Origin: an uncultured Collinsella sp.
GTDB lineage: Bacteria; Actinomycetota; Coriobacteriia; Coriobacteriales; Coriobacteriaceae
Assembly (NCBI GenBank): GCA_900552735.1
Contig: USBA01000015.1
Span: 1-18,334 of the forward strand
Direction of reading: 5' to 3'
DNA length: 18,334 nucleotides
Both the position numbers and the translations under genes were made by a program. The notes beneath the pieces were generated by a model. That model was not told where the DNA came from, ran no database searches, and worked only from the letters and a program-made list of their open reading frames with translations. This document shows, piece after piece, positions 7,189 to 13,464 of this stretch (position 1 is the stretch's first letter; every line of letters begins with the position of its first letter).

Positions 7189-7806
7189 ATGGGCAGCTTG
7201 TTCAACCGCAATACCGACGGTGTCACCGGCAGCGAGAGCGCCGAGCCCAATACGGCATCCCAACACGCAGCGAGCGATGTGCCCGCCACGGTCGTCAATC
7301 CACTCTATGCGGGAGAGTCTGCTGGAGAGCACGCCATGCCCGCCGGCACGTCGGCGCCCGCTCCCGATACCCGCGCATATGTCGCCGAACCCGCTCCGCA
7401 GCAGACGGTCTCCACCAAAGAGCACGACGACAAACAGCCCAGTCGCGCCGCCAACCTGCTCCTAGTCGCAACGCTTGCGGCCGTTTGTGGGCTCGCTGGC
7501 GGGCTTGCAGGTGGTGCCATCATGAGCGCCGCGACCGGCGGATCGGCCCAGGCCGTGCAGGGTGGCATGGGCGCCGGCCAGGGCGGCATGCAGGGCGGCG
7601 GGGCACCGAGCCCGGATGGCGCCACCGGCAACGGCAACGGTGCCTCGGATAGTAGCGCTCCGAGTGGGCAGGCGCCCACGGGCGCACCCGACGCGAGCGG
7701 TTCTGTCGATGGCTCGACCGATGGCAGCTCAACCGACGCCCCGGGCGATGCGCCTGCGGACACGAGTGCCGACGCCGACACCTCGCAGACTTCCCTTTCC
7801 GCCTAG
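7189..7806 (+). CDS. Small single-pass membrane protein with Gly/Ser/Asp-rich tail
   Basis: I do not recognise this 205-residue protein. Residues 1-86 are polar, Ala/Pro/Ser-rich and probably disordered. One membrane segment lies at about 88-112 (LLLVATLAAVCGLAGGLAGG), followed by a low-complexity acidic tail with GGMGAGQGGMQGGG near 125-138 and many Ser/Asp/Thr/Ala repeats to the end. A cytosolic N terminus and exposed tail are likely. The start is ATG at 7189, because GGAG lies 8 bases upstream; an in-frame TTG at 7177 lacks such a site. It is first in an apparent operon, 24 bases before the GT2 gene. The GGM-type tail resembles the Gly/Met-rich loop of the GT39 enzyme encoded two genes later, so it may be an accessory or glycosylated partner. 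That is speculative. Confidence 0.75.
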   Translation: MGSLFNRNTDGVTGSESAEPNTASQHAASDVPATVVNPLYAGESAGEHAMPAGTSAPAPDTRAYVAEPAPQQTVSTKEHDDKQPSRAANLLLVATLAAVCGLAGGLAGGAIMSAATGGSAQAVQGGMGAGQGGMQGGGAPSPDGATGNGNGASDSSAPSGQAPTGAPDASGSVDGSTDGSSTDAPGDAPADTSADADTSQTSLSA

Positions 7807-7830
7807 CCGCCTGAACAGAAAGGCACGATC

Positions 7831-8775
7831 ATGACTAAGCCCGACATCATCGCGCAGGACGCCCGCGCCGTACCTGCGACCACGCAAAACCGCCCCGCGC
7901 CCGCAACCGCTCAACCACAAACCAAGGCAGCGACGGAGCAAGCAGCTCAAAGCACGCCCTCCCCTTCTTCCATCCTCAACTGCGGCGAGCCGCGCGAAGT
8001 CGACTGCGACTTTGTCATCCCCGTCTTTAACGAGCAGGCCGAACTCGGCTCCTCAATCATGCTGCTGATGGATCAGCTACGCCAGATTTCGCTTCATGCC
8101 AAGTCGTTTACCTGGCAAATCGTGATTGCCGACAACGCCAGCAGCGACAAGACTTGGGAACTCGCCCGCATCCTCGGCTGCAAGTTTCCCTTTACACTCC
8201 GTGCCATCCGCATTCCCCAAAAGGGTCGCGGTCGTGCGCTCAAAATCGCATGGAGCACGTCCAAGGCCCGCGTGCGCGCCTATATGGATGTCGATCTCTC
8301 CACCGATATTCGGCAGATTCCCGAGCTTGTCGGCCCCATTCTGGACGGACGCGCCGACGTTTGCTTTGGCTCACGTCTGCTGCCAGCGTCGCGTGTGGAA
8401 CGCTGCGTCAAACGCGAGTTTATCTCACGCTCGTATAACCGCATGCTGCAGAGCTATCTGAGCGTGCATTTTCACGATGCACAGTGCGGATTTAAGGCGA
8501 TATCTGCCGAGGCCGCAGACACACTGCTGCCGCTCATCCAGGACAACGAATGGTTCTTCGATACCGAGCTTTTGGTCCTGGCCGAACGCATGGGCATCGC
8601 ATCCTGCGAGTTTGCCGTGCGCTGGAAGGAGGACCCTGGCACGACCGTGCATATCGTCGACACGGTGCGCAAGGACCTTGCCGGCATGAAGCGGCTCAAG
8701 GCGAGCGAGGGGCAGACAGGTGCTACGCCGACAAGCGCGTATCGTTATCCCCTCAAGCAGGCGGCGGATGCCTGA
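7831..8775 (+). CDS. Family 2 glycosyltransferase, dolichyl-phosphate mannose synthase-like
   Basis: This 314-residue GT-A enzyme most likely moves a sugar from a nucleotide donor to polyprenyl phosphate at the inner membrane face. A disordered N terminus of about 55 residues precedes the catalytic domain. Family motifs are VIPVFNEQ at 62-69, the nucleotide-binding VIADNASSDKT around 98-107, the metal-binding MDVDLSTD with DxD at 153-155, a QCGFK block at 218-222, and the WFFDTELL acceptor-site region. No C-terminal membrane helices are present, so it resembles DPM1/YkcC types rather than GtrB. ATG at 7831 follows AGAAAGG. Its TGA overlaps the GT39 start (TGATG), showing translational coupling. 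The pair probably acts in sequence: this enzyme makes the lipid-linked sugar that the next one uses. The donor sugar is unknown. Confidence 0.9.
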   Translation: MTKPDIIAQDARAVPATTQNRPAPATAQPQTKAATEQAAQSTPSPSSILNCGEPREVDCDFVIPVFNEQAELGSSIMLLMDQLRQISLHAKSFTWQIVIADNASSDKTWELARILGCKFPFTLRAIRIPQKGRGRALKIAWSTSKARVRAYMDVDLSTDIRQIPELVGPILDGRADVCFGSRLLPASRVERCVKREFISRSYNRMLQSYLSVHFHDAQCGFKAISAEAADTLLPLIQDNEWFFDTELLVLAERMGIASCEFAVRWKEDPGTTVHIVDTVRKDLAGMKRLKASEGQTGATPTSAYRYPLKQAADA

Positions 8776-10853
8776 TGAGCTTTGACACCCTTCGCCAATC
8801 AGCACATGTCTCGCAGGGGGCGCGCTCTCTTCGCCGCGAGCTGCGCGCGTCCTCGGCTCCATCGCTCGCCCCCGCCCGCGGCCCAATCGACTGGATCGCC
8901 GTTGCACTGCTCATGCTTGCAGCCACATTCGTCTTCTTTTGGAACCTGACCGCCTCGGGCTACGCCAACGAGTTTTACAGCGCCGCGGCGCAGGCGGGCT
9001 CCAAGAACTGGGAGGCTTTCCTGTGGGGCAGCTTGGATGCCGGCAACGCCATCACCGTCGATAAACCACCCGCATCCATCTGGCTCATGGCGCTTTCGGT
9101 GCGCCTGCTGGGCTTGAGCTCGTTTGCGATTCTGCTGCCGCAGGCGCTCATGGGCGTTACGTGCACGTATTTGCTGTACGCCACCGTGCGCCGCGTTTGG
9201 GGCAACGCCGGCGGCATCGTGGCGGGCATCGTGTTTATCACCGCGCCCGTCGCGGCCCTCATGTTTCGCTTTAACAACCCCGATGCCCTGCTCATCTTGC
9301 TTATGCTGAGCGCCGCCGCCTGCGTACTGCGCGGACTCGAGCTGCCAGCGGACCGTCACGGCAATCGCATGCGCACCCGCTGGTATGCCGTGGCCGGCCT
9401 GCTAATCGGCCTGGGCTTTTTGACTAAGCAGTTCCAGGTGCTTTTGGTACTCCCCGGTTTTGGCTTGGCCATGTTGTTGCTTTCGCCCACGACTTGGCCG
9501 CGCCGCCTGCTCGACGCTGTCGTGGCACTCGGTGCCATGGTTGTCGGCGCCGGCTGGTGGGTAGCGCTCACCGTGCTAGTGCCGAGCGGCTCGCGCCCCT
9601 ACTTTGGCGGCTCACAAACCGACTCGTTTATCGAACTTACCTTTAGCTACAACGGCCTGGGGCGCCTGACCGGCAACGAAACCGGCTCGGTCATCCCCGG
9701 AGCGTCCGAGGCGCTCAACGGCGCCTGCCAGGGCGGCATGTGGGGCGAAACTGGCCTGTTCCGTCTATGGACGAGCGACTTTGGCGACCAGATCACCTGG
9801 CTCGCCCCCATCGCCTTCGCTGCCATTATTCTCGGCCTTATCGCCGCCACGCCCGCCAAAAGGGGACAGGTTTATTTTGGCAGGTTTTATCTGGACAAAC
9901 GTGGGGGTGAGGCCGGTCTGGACACCGTTGCACACATCCGCCGCGCTCAGGTTGTCATCTTTGGCGCCTGGCTTGTCGTGACATGGCTCGTCTTTAGTTT
10001 TATGGCCGGCATCTTCCACGCCTACTACACCGCGGCGCTCTCCCCCGCCATCGCGGTACTGGTCGCCATATGCGGCGCCAGCCTGCTTGAGCTTCGTAAT
10101 CATTCCTGGATGCCGAACATCACGGGGCTTCTGATTGCCATAACGAGCTCCTGGGATATGGCGCTGATATTACGCTCCGGCAGCTTTGTCCGGCTGGGCG
10201 TCTGCATCGGCGTGATTGGCGTGGTGGCAGGACTTGCACTCTGCATCATCGGCTTTTGGATGCAGGATTGCCTGCCTACGACATGGCCTTTGACTCTGAA
10301 ACACGGCGCCCGCGGCGTTGCGACGATCGGCATCGTTGCCCTCTTAGCTGGGCCGATTGTTTGGACCACCTGCACGATTTCGACCGGGCACACTGGCTCG
10401 ATTGTCACGGCAGGACCCGGTGACAGCATGAGCGGTGGCGGCCCCGGTGGCAACGGAGCTACGCCTGACGGCGGATCCAGCCTGCTCGGCGGCACGTCCG
10501 CCAACGATAGCCTGGTCGAGCTGCTCACACAAAATGCCAGCGGTTACCGCTGGGCAGCAGCGACCACGGGATCGCAAAACGCCGCGAGCTACCAGCTGGC
10601 AAGCGAGCTTCCCGTCATGGCCATCGGTGGCTTTAACGGATCGGATCCCGCGCCCACGCTCGATGAGTTCAAGGTCTACGTTGCCCAAGGCCTCATCCGC
10701 TACTACATCGCAAGCGGCGGCATGGGTGGCGGTATGGGCGGCACGCAGATGGGCGGCTCGAGCGCTGCAAGCGAGATCGCCGAATGGGTCGCTCAAAACT
10801 ACACGGCCCAGACCATCGGCAACACAACCGTCTACGACCTGCAAGAGCAATAG
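8775..10853 (+). CDS. GT39-family membrane glycosyltransferase (YkcB/ArnT-like)
   Basis: This 692-residue polytopic protein resembles the YkcB/ArnT/PMT group of GT-C enzymes, which transfer sugar from a polyprenyl phosphate carrier on the outer membrane face. The first helix is near 40-58. The first outer loop has the conserved GYANEFYSAAAQAGS and ITVDKPPAS stretches at about 62-101, matching the catalytic loop of the family. About ten further hydrophobic segments follow, and then a soluble C-terminal domain from about 535 that includes SGGGPGG and GGMGGGMGGTQMGG low-complexity loops. Residues 361-374 (AKRGQVYFGRFYLD) are encoded by a copy of the 47-bp palindromic repeat, which lengthens a loop between helices without breaking the frame. 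The start overlaps the GT2 stop. Acceptor and sugar are unknown; surface glycan or protein glycosylation is inferred. Confidence 0.9.
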   Translation: MSFDTLRQSAHVSQGARSLRRELRASSAPSLAPARGPIDWIAVALLMLAATFVFFWNLTASGYANEFYSAAAQAGSKNWEAFLWGSLDAGNAITVDKPPASIWLMALSVRLLGLSSFAILLPQALMGVTCTYLLYATVRRVWGNAGGIVAGIVFITAPVAALMFRFNNPDALLILLMLSAAACVLRGLELPADRHGNRMRTRWYAVAGLLIGLGFLTKQFQVLLVLPGFGLAMLLLSPTTWPRRLLDAVVALGAMVVGAGWWVALTVLVPSGSRPYFGGSQTDSFIELTFSYNGLGRLTGNETGSVIPGASEALNGACQGGMWGETGLFRLWTSDFGDQITWLAPIAFAAIILGLIAATPAKRGQVYFGRFYLDKRGGEAGLDTVAHIRRAQVVIFGAWLVVTWLVFSFMAGIFHAYYTAALSPAIAVLVAICGASLLELRNHSWMPNITGLLIAITSSWDMALILRSGSFVRLGVCIGVIGVVAGLALCIIGFWMQDCLPTTWPLTLKHGARGVATIGIVALLAGPIVWTTCTISTGHTGSIVTAGPGDSMSGGGPGGNGATPDGGSSLLGGTSANDSLVELLTQNASGYRWAAATTGSQNAASYQLASELPVMAIGGFNGSDPAPTLDEFKVYVAQGLIRYYIASGGMGGGMGGTQMGGSSAASEIAEWVAQNYTAQTIGNTTVYDLQEQ
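9855..9901 (+). repeat. 47-bp palindromic repeat, copy 3 of 3, inside the GT39 gene
   Basis: It differs from copy 1 by one substitution (G for A) over the first 36 bases. Inverted arms CCCGCCAAAA (9852-9861) and TTTTGGCAGG (9875-9884) persist with one mismatch. The tail TTTTATCTGG-CAAACG matches copy 2 better than copy 1. The element is read in the frame AKRGQVYFGRFYLDK and contains no stop codon in that frame. Confidence 0.85.
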
Positions 10854-10865
10854 GGGTTTCCCGCC

Positions 10866-10916
10866 GCTAAACAAAAGGCGCCGCGAAAGGACAGCGACTC
10901 GTCCCTTCGCGGCACC
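10866..10916 (-). terminator. Rho-independent terminator between convergent GT39 and ogt genes
   Basis: The arms GCCGCGAAAGGAC (10880-10892) and GTCCCTTCGCGGC (10901-10913) pair with one mismatch around an 8-base loop, and GGC/ACC partly extend the stem. Read on minus, the hairpin is followed by CTTTTGTTT, a good U tract for ogt. On plus the tail is weaker (ACCTTCGT), so it may also serve the GT39 operon. Confidence 0.75.
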
Positions 10917-10940
10917 TTCGTCATGCAAAGTGCCCTGGCG

Positions 10941-11519
10941 TTATTCCTCGTACGCGCCCTCAAGCCGAAGCAGCCACTCCTTGCGGTCAAGCCCGCCGGC
11001 ATATCCGTTGAGCGAGCCGTCGGCGGCAACCACGCGATGGCACGGCACGATAATCGAAATGGGATTGCGTGCAACCGCAGCCCCCACGGCACGCGGGGAC
11101 ACAACGGGAGCCTCGTTTCCCGGCGCACGATGTCGAGCGGCAACACGCTGGGCGATCTCGCCATACGTAGTGACCTCGCCACGCGGAATAGAAAGCAGCT
11201 CAAACCAAACCTCGCGCTGAAACGCCGTACCAATCATATGCAACGGCGGCGTAAACCGAGGTTCCTGCCCTGCAAAATAAGCATTCAGCCAAGCCCACGA
11301 ACGCTCAAGCACCGAAGACGCCGCACCATTTGCAGGACTCACCGACGACATGCCGCCAGCACCAGAAACTGCATCGGCGCCTTCAACATGTTCGGGATCT
11401 TCTTTGAGAAGCGTGGAGCCAAAATGCTCCTGCCCCTCAAACCAAAGCCCCGTCAGACCGCGGCCATCAGCGGCAAGCAAGATTTCGCCCAAAGGCGAGG
11501 CAAACGTCGTCGTGACCAC
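10941..11519 (-). CDS. ogt: Methylated-DNA--[protein]-cysteine S-methyltransferase (O6-alkylguanine-DNA alkyltransferase)
   Basis: This 192-residue suicide enzyme removes O6-alkyl groups from guanine in DNA onto its own cysteine. The active-site motif PCHRV has acceptor Cys160, preceded by the VGAAVARNPISIIVPC block; the helix-turn-helix region IPRGEVTTYGEIAQRVA (about 111-127) contains the arginine-finger area; and the closing GYAGGLDRKEWLL motif is present. The N-terminal domain begins with the usual SPLG(E/P)ILLAAD strand. Residues of about 41-68 form a low-complexity Ala/Gly/Ser insertion that makes the protein slightly longer than the common 160-175. The start is GTG at 11519, chosen because AAAGGAG lies 6 bases upstream. 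It is monocistronic. The window also carries an SOS-box-like site, but not at this gene. Confidence 0.95.
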   Translation of the reverse strand: MVTTTFASPLGEILLAADGRGLTGLWFEGQEHFGSTLLKEDPEHVEGADAVSGAGGMSSVSPANGAASSVLERSWAWLNAYFAGQEPRFTPPLHMIGTAFQREVWFELLSIPRGEVTTYGEIAQRVAARHRAPGNEAPVVSPRAVGAAVARNPISIIVPCHRVVAADGSLNGYAGGLDRKEWLLRLEGAYEE

Positions 11520-11684
11520 CAGCGGCTCCTTTCAAAACTCCGCACCATAATACCGCGAATTGTGCAGACAACCTGTCTGATACGCCCGGGCAGGCTCGTA
11601 ATTGTTTAAGTGAGACCGCTTTTCCCAATCAAGCGAAGATGACGCGGGGGCTCGACGCCAAAGCGGTACCCATACCAGCTGAGC

Positions 11685-11858
11685 TCTAATACTTTTCCCG
11701 GGAAGTGAACGAGTAAAAACGAAGCCCCGGAGCATCCACACCTTTAGACCGCAAAACCGCAGGATTCGCACAGCAAAACCGCAGGAAATAGCGGTCAAAA
11801 TATGCCTATGCTTCAGGGGTCAAAATAAGGTCGTTCACTTCTCGGGAAAAGTATTAGA
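11685..11858. repeat. 174-bp element bounded by 27-bp inverted repeats (MITE-like)
   Basis: The left arm (11685-11711, beginning TCTAATACTTTTCCCG) and right arm (11832-11858, ending CGGGAAAAGTATTAGA) are inverted with one mismatch in 27. The inside is also partly palindromic: GACCGC (11747-11752) pairs with GCGGTC (11791-11796), and CCCC-GAGCAT (about 11724-11734) with ATGCTTCAGGGG (about 11808-11819). A 14-base direct repeat, GCAAAACCGCAGGA, occurs at 11751 and 11773. No open frame of note and no clear target-site duplication are seen. The element sits in the 746-base spacer between ogt and asd, which holds no gene; 11520-11684 and 11859-11890 contain nothing else I can name. Confidence 0.75.
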
Positions 11859-11890
11859 CCCCGATTCACCCCAACCCCAAAGTCACCTCA

Positions 11891-12024
11891 GGCGGCAGGC
11901 GCAGCGCGCCGCAGCTGCCGTCACGGCCCCGCAGTCACCCCAGGCAGCAGGCGCGAACGCGCCGTAGCTGCCGGCCGCGCCCCACAGTCCCCAAAGGCGG
12001 CAGGCGCGAAGCGCCGAGGCCGCC
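11891..12024. repeat. Three tandem GC-rich hairpin repeats, period 52-53 bp
   Basis: Units begin at 11891, 11943 and 11996. Each holds a two-part stem: GGC(G/A)GC, AG, GGCGC or a close variant, a 2-3 base loop, then GCGCC and G(C/T)(C/T)GCC. Unit 2 is GGCAGC-AGGCGCG-AA-CGCGCC-GTA-GCTGCC (11943-11972). A CAGTCACC-like linker separates the units. Stem bases differ between copies in a compensating way (GGCGGC with GCCGCC in unit 3, GGCAGC with GCTGCC in unit 2), which suggests the fold matters more than the sequence. Confidence 0.7.
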
Positions 12025-12125
12025 GCCGGGACCAGAGCCCGCAACGGCCACGTGCCCCCACATCAGCCCAGCGGCCCCAACCAACAACGGCCCCATCACA
12101 GGCCGCTTGCAGCAGCGTCACCGCA

Positions 12126-12253
12126 GGCGGGGCCGGGCTTAGTTTTCAGAACGTCCTCGACCATGTGTGGCGCCTTGTCCTGCTCCTTCGGAGCCGCGGA
12201 CAAGGCGCCACACTGGTCTGCGGAGTGTTCTGAAAACTAAGCCCGGCCCCGCC
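12126..12253. repeat. 128-bp near-complete palindrome downstream of asd
   Basis: The outer arms, 12126-12152 and 12227-12253, are a perfect 27-bp inverted repeat. The inner arms GTGTGGCGCCTTGTCC (12165-12180) and GGACAAGGCGCCACAC (12198-12213) are perfect over 16 bp, and GACCA/TGGTC (12159-12163, 12214-12218) extends them. The tip is GCTCC-TTC-GGAGC (12182-12194). As RNA it would be a very stable rod. On minus it begins 12 bases after the asd stop and may end or protect that transcript. There is no U tract on either side. Confidence 0.85.
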
Positions 12254-12265
12254 GGACAGGCCACA

Positions 12266-13291
12266 CTACTCGCAGAGCAGCTTAGCGATCTGGACGGCGT
12301 TGGTCGCCGCGCCCTTACGGATTTGGTCGCCGCAGCACCAGAAGGTGATGCCACGCGCGGCCTCGGGGTTCGAGATGTCGCGGCGCACGCGACCGACCCA
12401 AATCAGGTCCTGGTCGGACGTATCCATCGGCATGGGGAAGCGGTCGTGCGCATCCTCGGCAGCCATATCGTCAACCAACTTGACGCCGGGAGCAGCAGCC
12501 AGCGCAGCACGGGCCTCGTCAACCGTAATGTCGCGCTCAAACTCAAGCGTAATGCTCTCGGAGTGCGAGCGCAGCACGGGCACGCGCACGCAGGTGCAGT
12601 TCACGCGCAGCTCGGGCAGGTGCATGATCTTGCGGCCCTCGTTTTGCAGCTTCATCTCCTCGGAGGTAAAGCCCTCCTCCTTGACGCCGCCAATCTGCGG
12701 AATCAGGTTACTCGCCAGCTGGGCGGCAAACGCGCGCGGCTCGGGAATCTCCTCGCCAAGGCCTTGGGCGGCCAGCTGAGCCTCGAGCTCGGCCATACCG
12801 GGAGCGCCAGCACCCGAAGCCGCCTGATACGTCGAGACGATCATGCGCTTCACGCCGGCGAGCTGATGCAGCGGCCACGTGGGAACCAGGCCGATGATGG
12901 TCGCGCAGTTGGGATTGGCGATAAGGCCGTGATGCCACTTGATGTCGTCGGCATTGATCTCGGGCACGACCAGCGGCACCTCAGGATCCATGCGGAAGGC
13001 GTGGCTGTTGTCGACCACGACGGCGCCGCGCTTGACGGCCTCGGGCAGTAGCTCCTTCGCGATGTCGTCGCCGGCAGCACCGAGTACGATGTCGCAGCCC
13101 TCAAAGGCCTCGGGGCAAGCCTCCTCAATCACAACCTGCTCGCCGCGGAACTCAACGGTTTTGCCCGCGGAGCGTGCACTTGCCAGCAGCTTGAGCTTGC
13201 CAACCGGAAACTCCTGCTCGTTGAGGCACTCGAGCATCTGGGTGCCCACGGCTCCCGTCGCGCCCAAAATAGCAACCGTGTACTGTTTCAT
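12266..13291 (-). CDS. asd: Aspartate-semialdehyde dehydrogenase
   Basis: This 341-residue enzyme reduces aspartyl phosphate to aspartate semialdehyde with NADPH, the branch-point step for lysine, threonine and methionine. The NADP-binding N terminus reads VAILGATGAVGTQML (6-20). The catalytic cysteine is Cys129 in ANPNCATI, the substrate-binding segment is STYQAASGAG at 153-162, and the catalytic His243 lies in VPVLRSHSE. Length and order of motifs are standard for the Gram-positive type. The start is ATG at 13291, preceded by GGGGGAAGC; an in-frame upstream extension to 13378 lacks any family similarity. It follows lysC on the same strand, with a hairpin-rich 173-base spacer, and ends just before the 128-bp palindrome. 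Confidence 0.97.
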   Translation of the reverse strand: MKQYTVAILGATGAVGTQMLECLNEQEFPVGKLKLLASARSAGKTVEFRGEQVVIEEACPEAFEGCDIVLGAAGDDIAKELLPEAVKRGAVVVDNSHAFRMDPEVPLVVPEINADDIKWHHGLIANPNCATIIGLVPTWPLHQLAGVKRMIVSTYQAASGAGAPGMAELEAQLAAQGLGEEIPEPRAFAAQLASNLIPQIGGVKEEGFTSEEMKLQNEGRKIMHLPELRVNCTCVRVPVLRSHSESITLEFERDITVDEARAALAAAPGVKLVDDMAAEDAHDRFPMPMDTSDQDLIWVGRVRRDISNPEAARGITFWCCGDQIRKGAATNAVQIAKLLCE

Positions 13292-13359
13292 GCTTCCCCC
13301 TTTAAAGGCTGTGGCTTTTGCCCGCATGCCGAGCAGGCCAATTATTGTTGCCAGTGTAT

Positions 13360-13392
13360 ACAAGAACGGGGCGGGCACGAAACCCGCCCCGT
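13360..13392 (-). terminator. Terminator- or attenuator-like hairpin between lysC and asd
   Basis: On minus, ACGGGGCGGG and CCCGCCCCGT (arms 13383-13392 and 13366-13375) form a perfect 10-bp GC stem with a 7-base loop, followed by TCTTGTAT. It lies about 75 bases before the asd start. It could end the lysC transcript, leaving asd to its own promoter, or attenuate read-through. Confidence 0.6.
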
Positions 13393-13422
13393 CGAAACGA
13401 AACCGAAATGAAACGCCCCACC

Positions 13423-13454
13423 GTAGATTTTTGAAACACGACCCAAAAATCTAC
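13423..13454 (-). other. Hairpin just after the lysC stop
   Basis: GTAGATTTTTG (13423-13433) and CAAAAATCTAC (13444-13454) are perfect 11-bp inverted arms around a 10-base loop, starting 10 bases after the lysC stop codon. Because the distal arm ends in CTACGG and not in T, it is less like a terminator than the GC hairpin that follows. Confidence 0.55.
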
Positions 13455-13464
13455 CAAGCAGTCG

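Noticed and set aside
11891..12024. Tandem repeats considered as a CRISPR array
   Set aside because: There are only three degenerate units, no constant repeat with unique spacers, and no cas gene nearby; the units are hairpins.
12052..12354. Short frames across the 128-bp palindrome
   Set aside because: They exist on both strands because of the palindrome's composition and lack starts with ribosome sites or any protein similarity.
13292..13378. N-terminal extension of asd
   Set aside because: The extension has no family similarity, crosses a region with hairpins, and the internal ATG has a clear GGGGGAAGC ribosome site.
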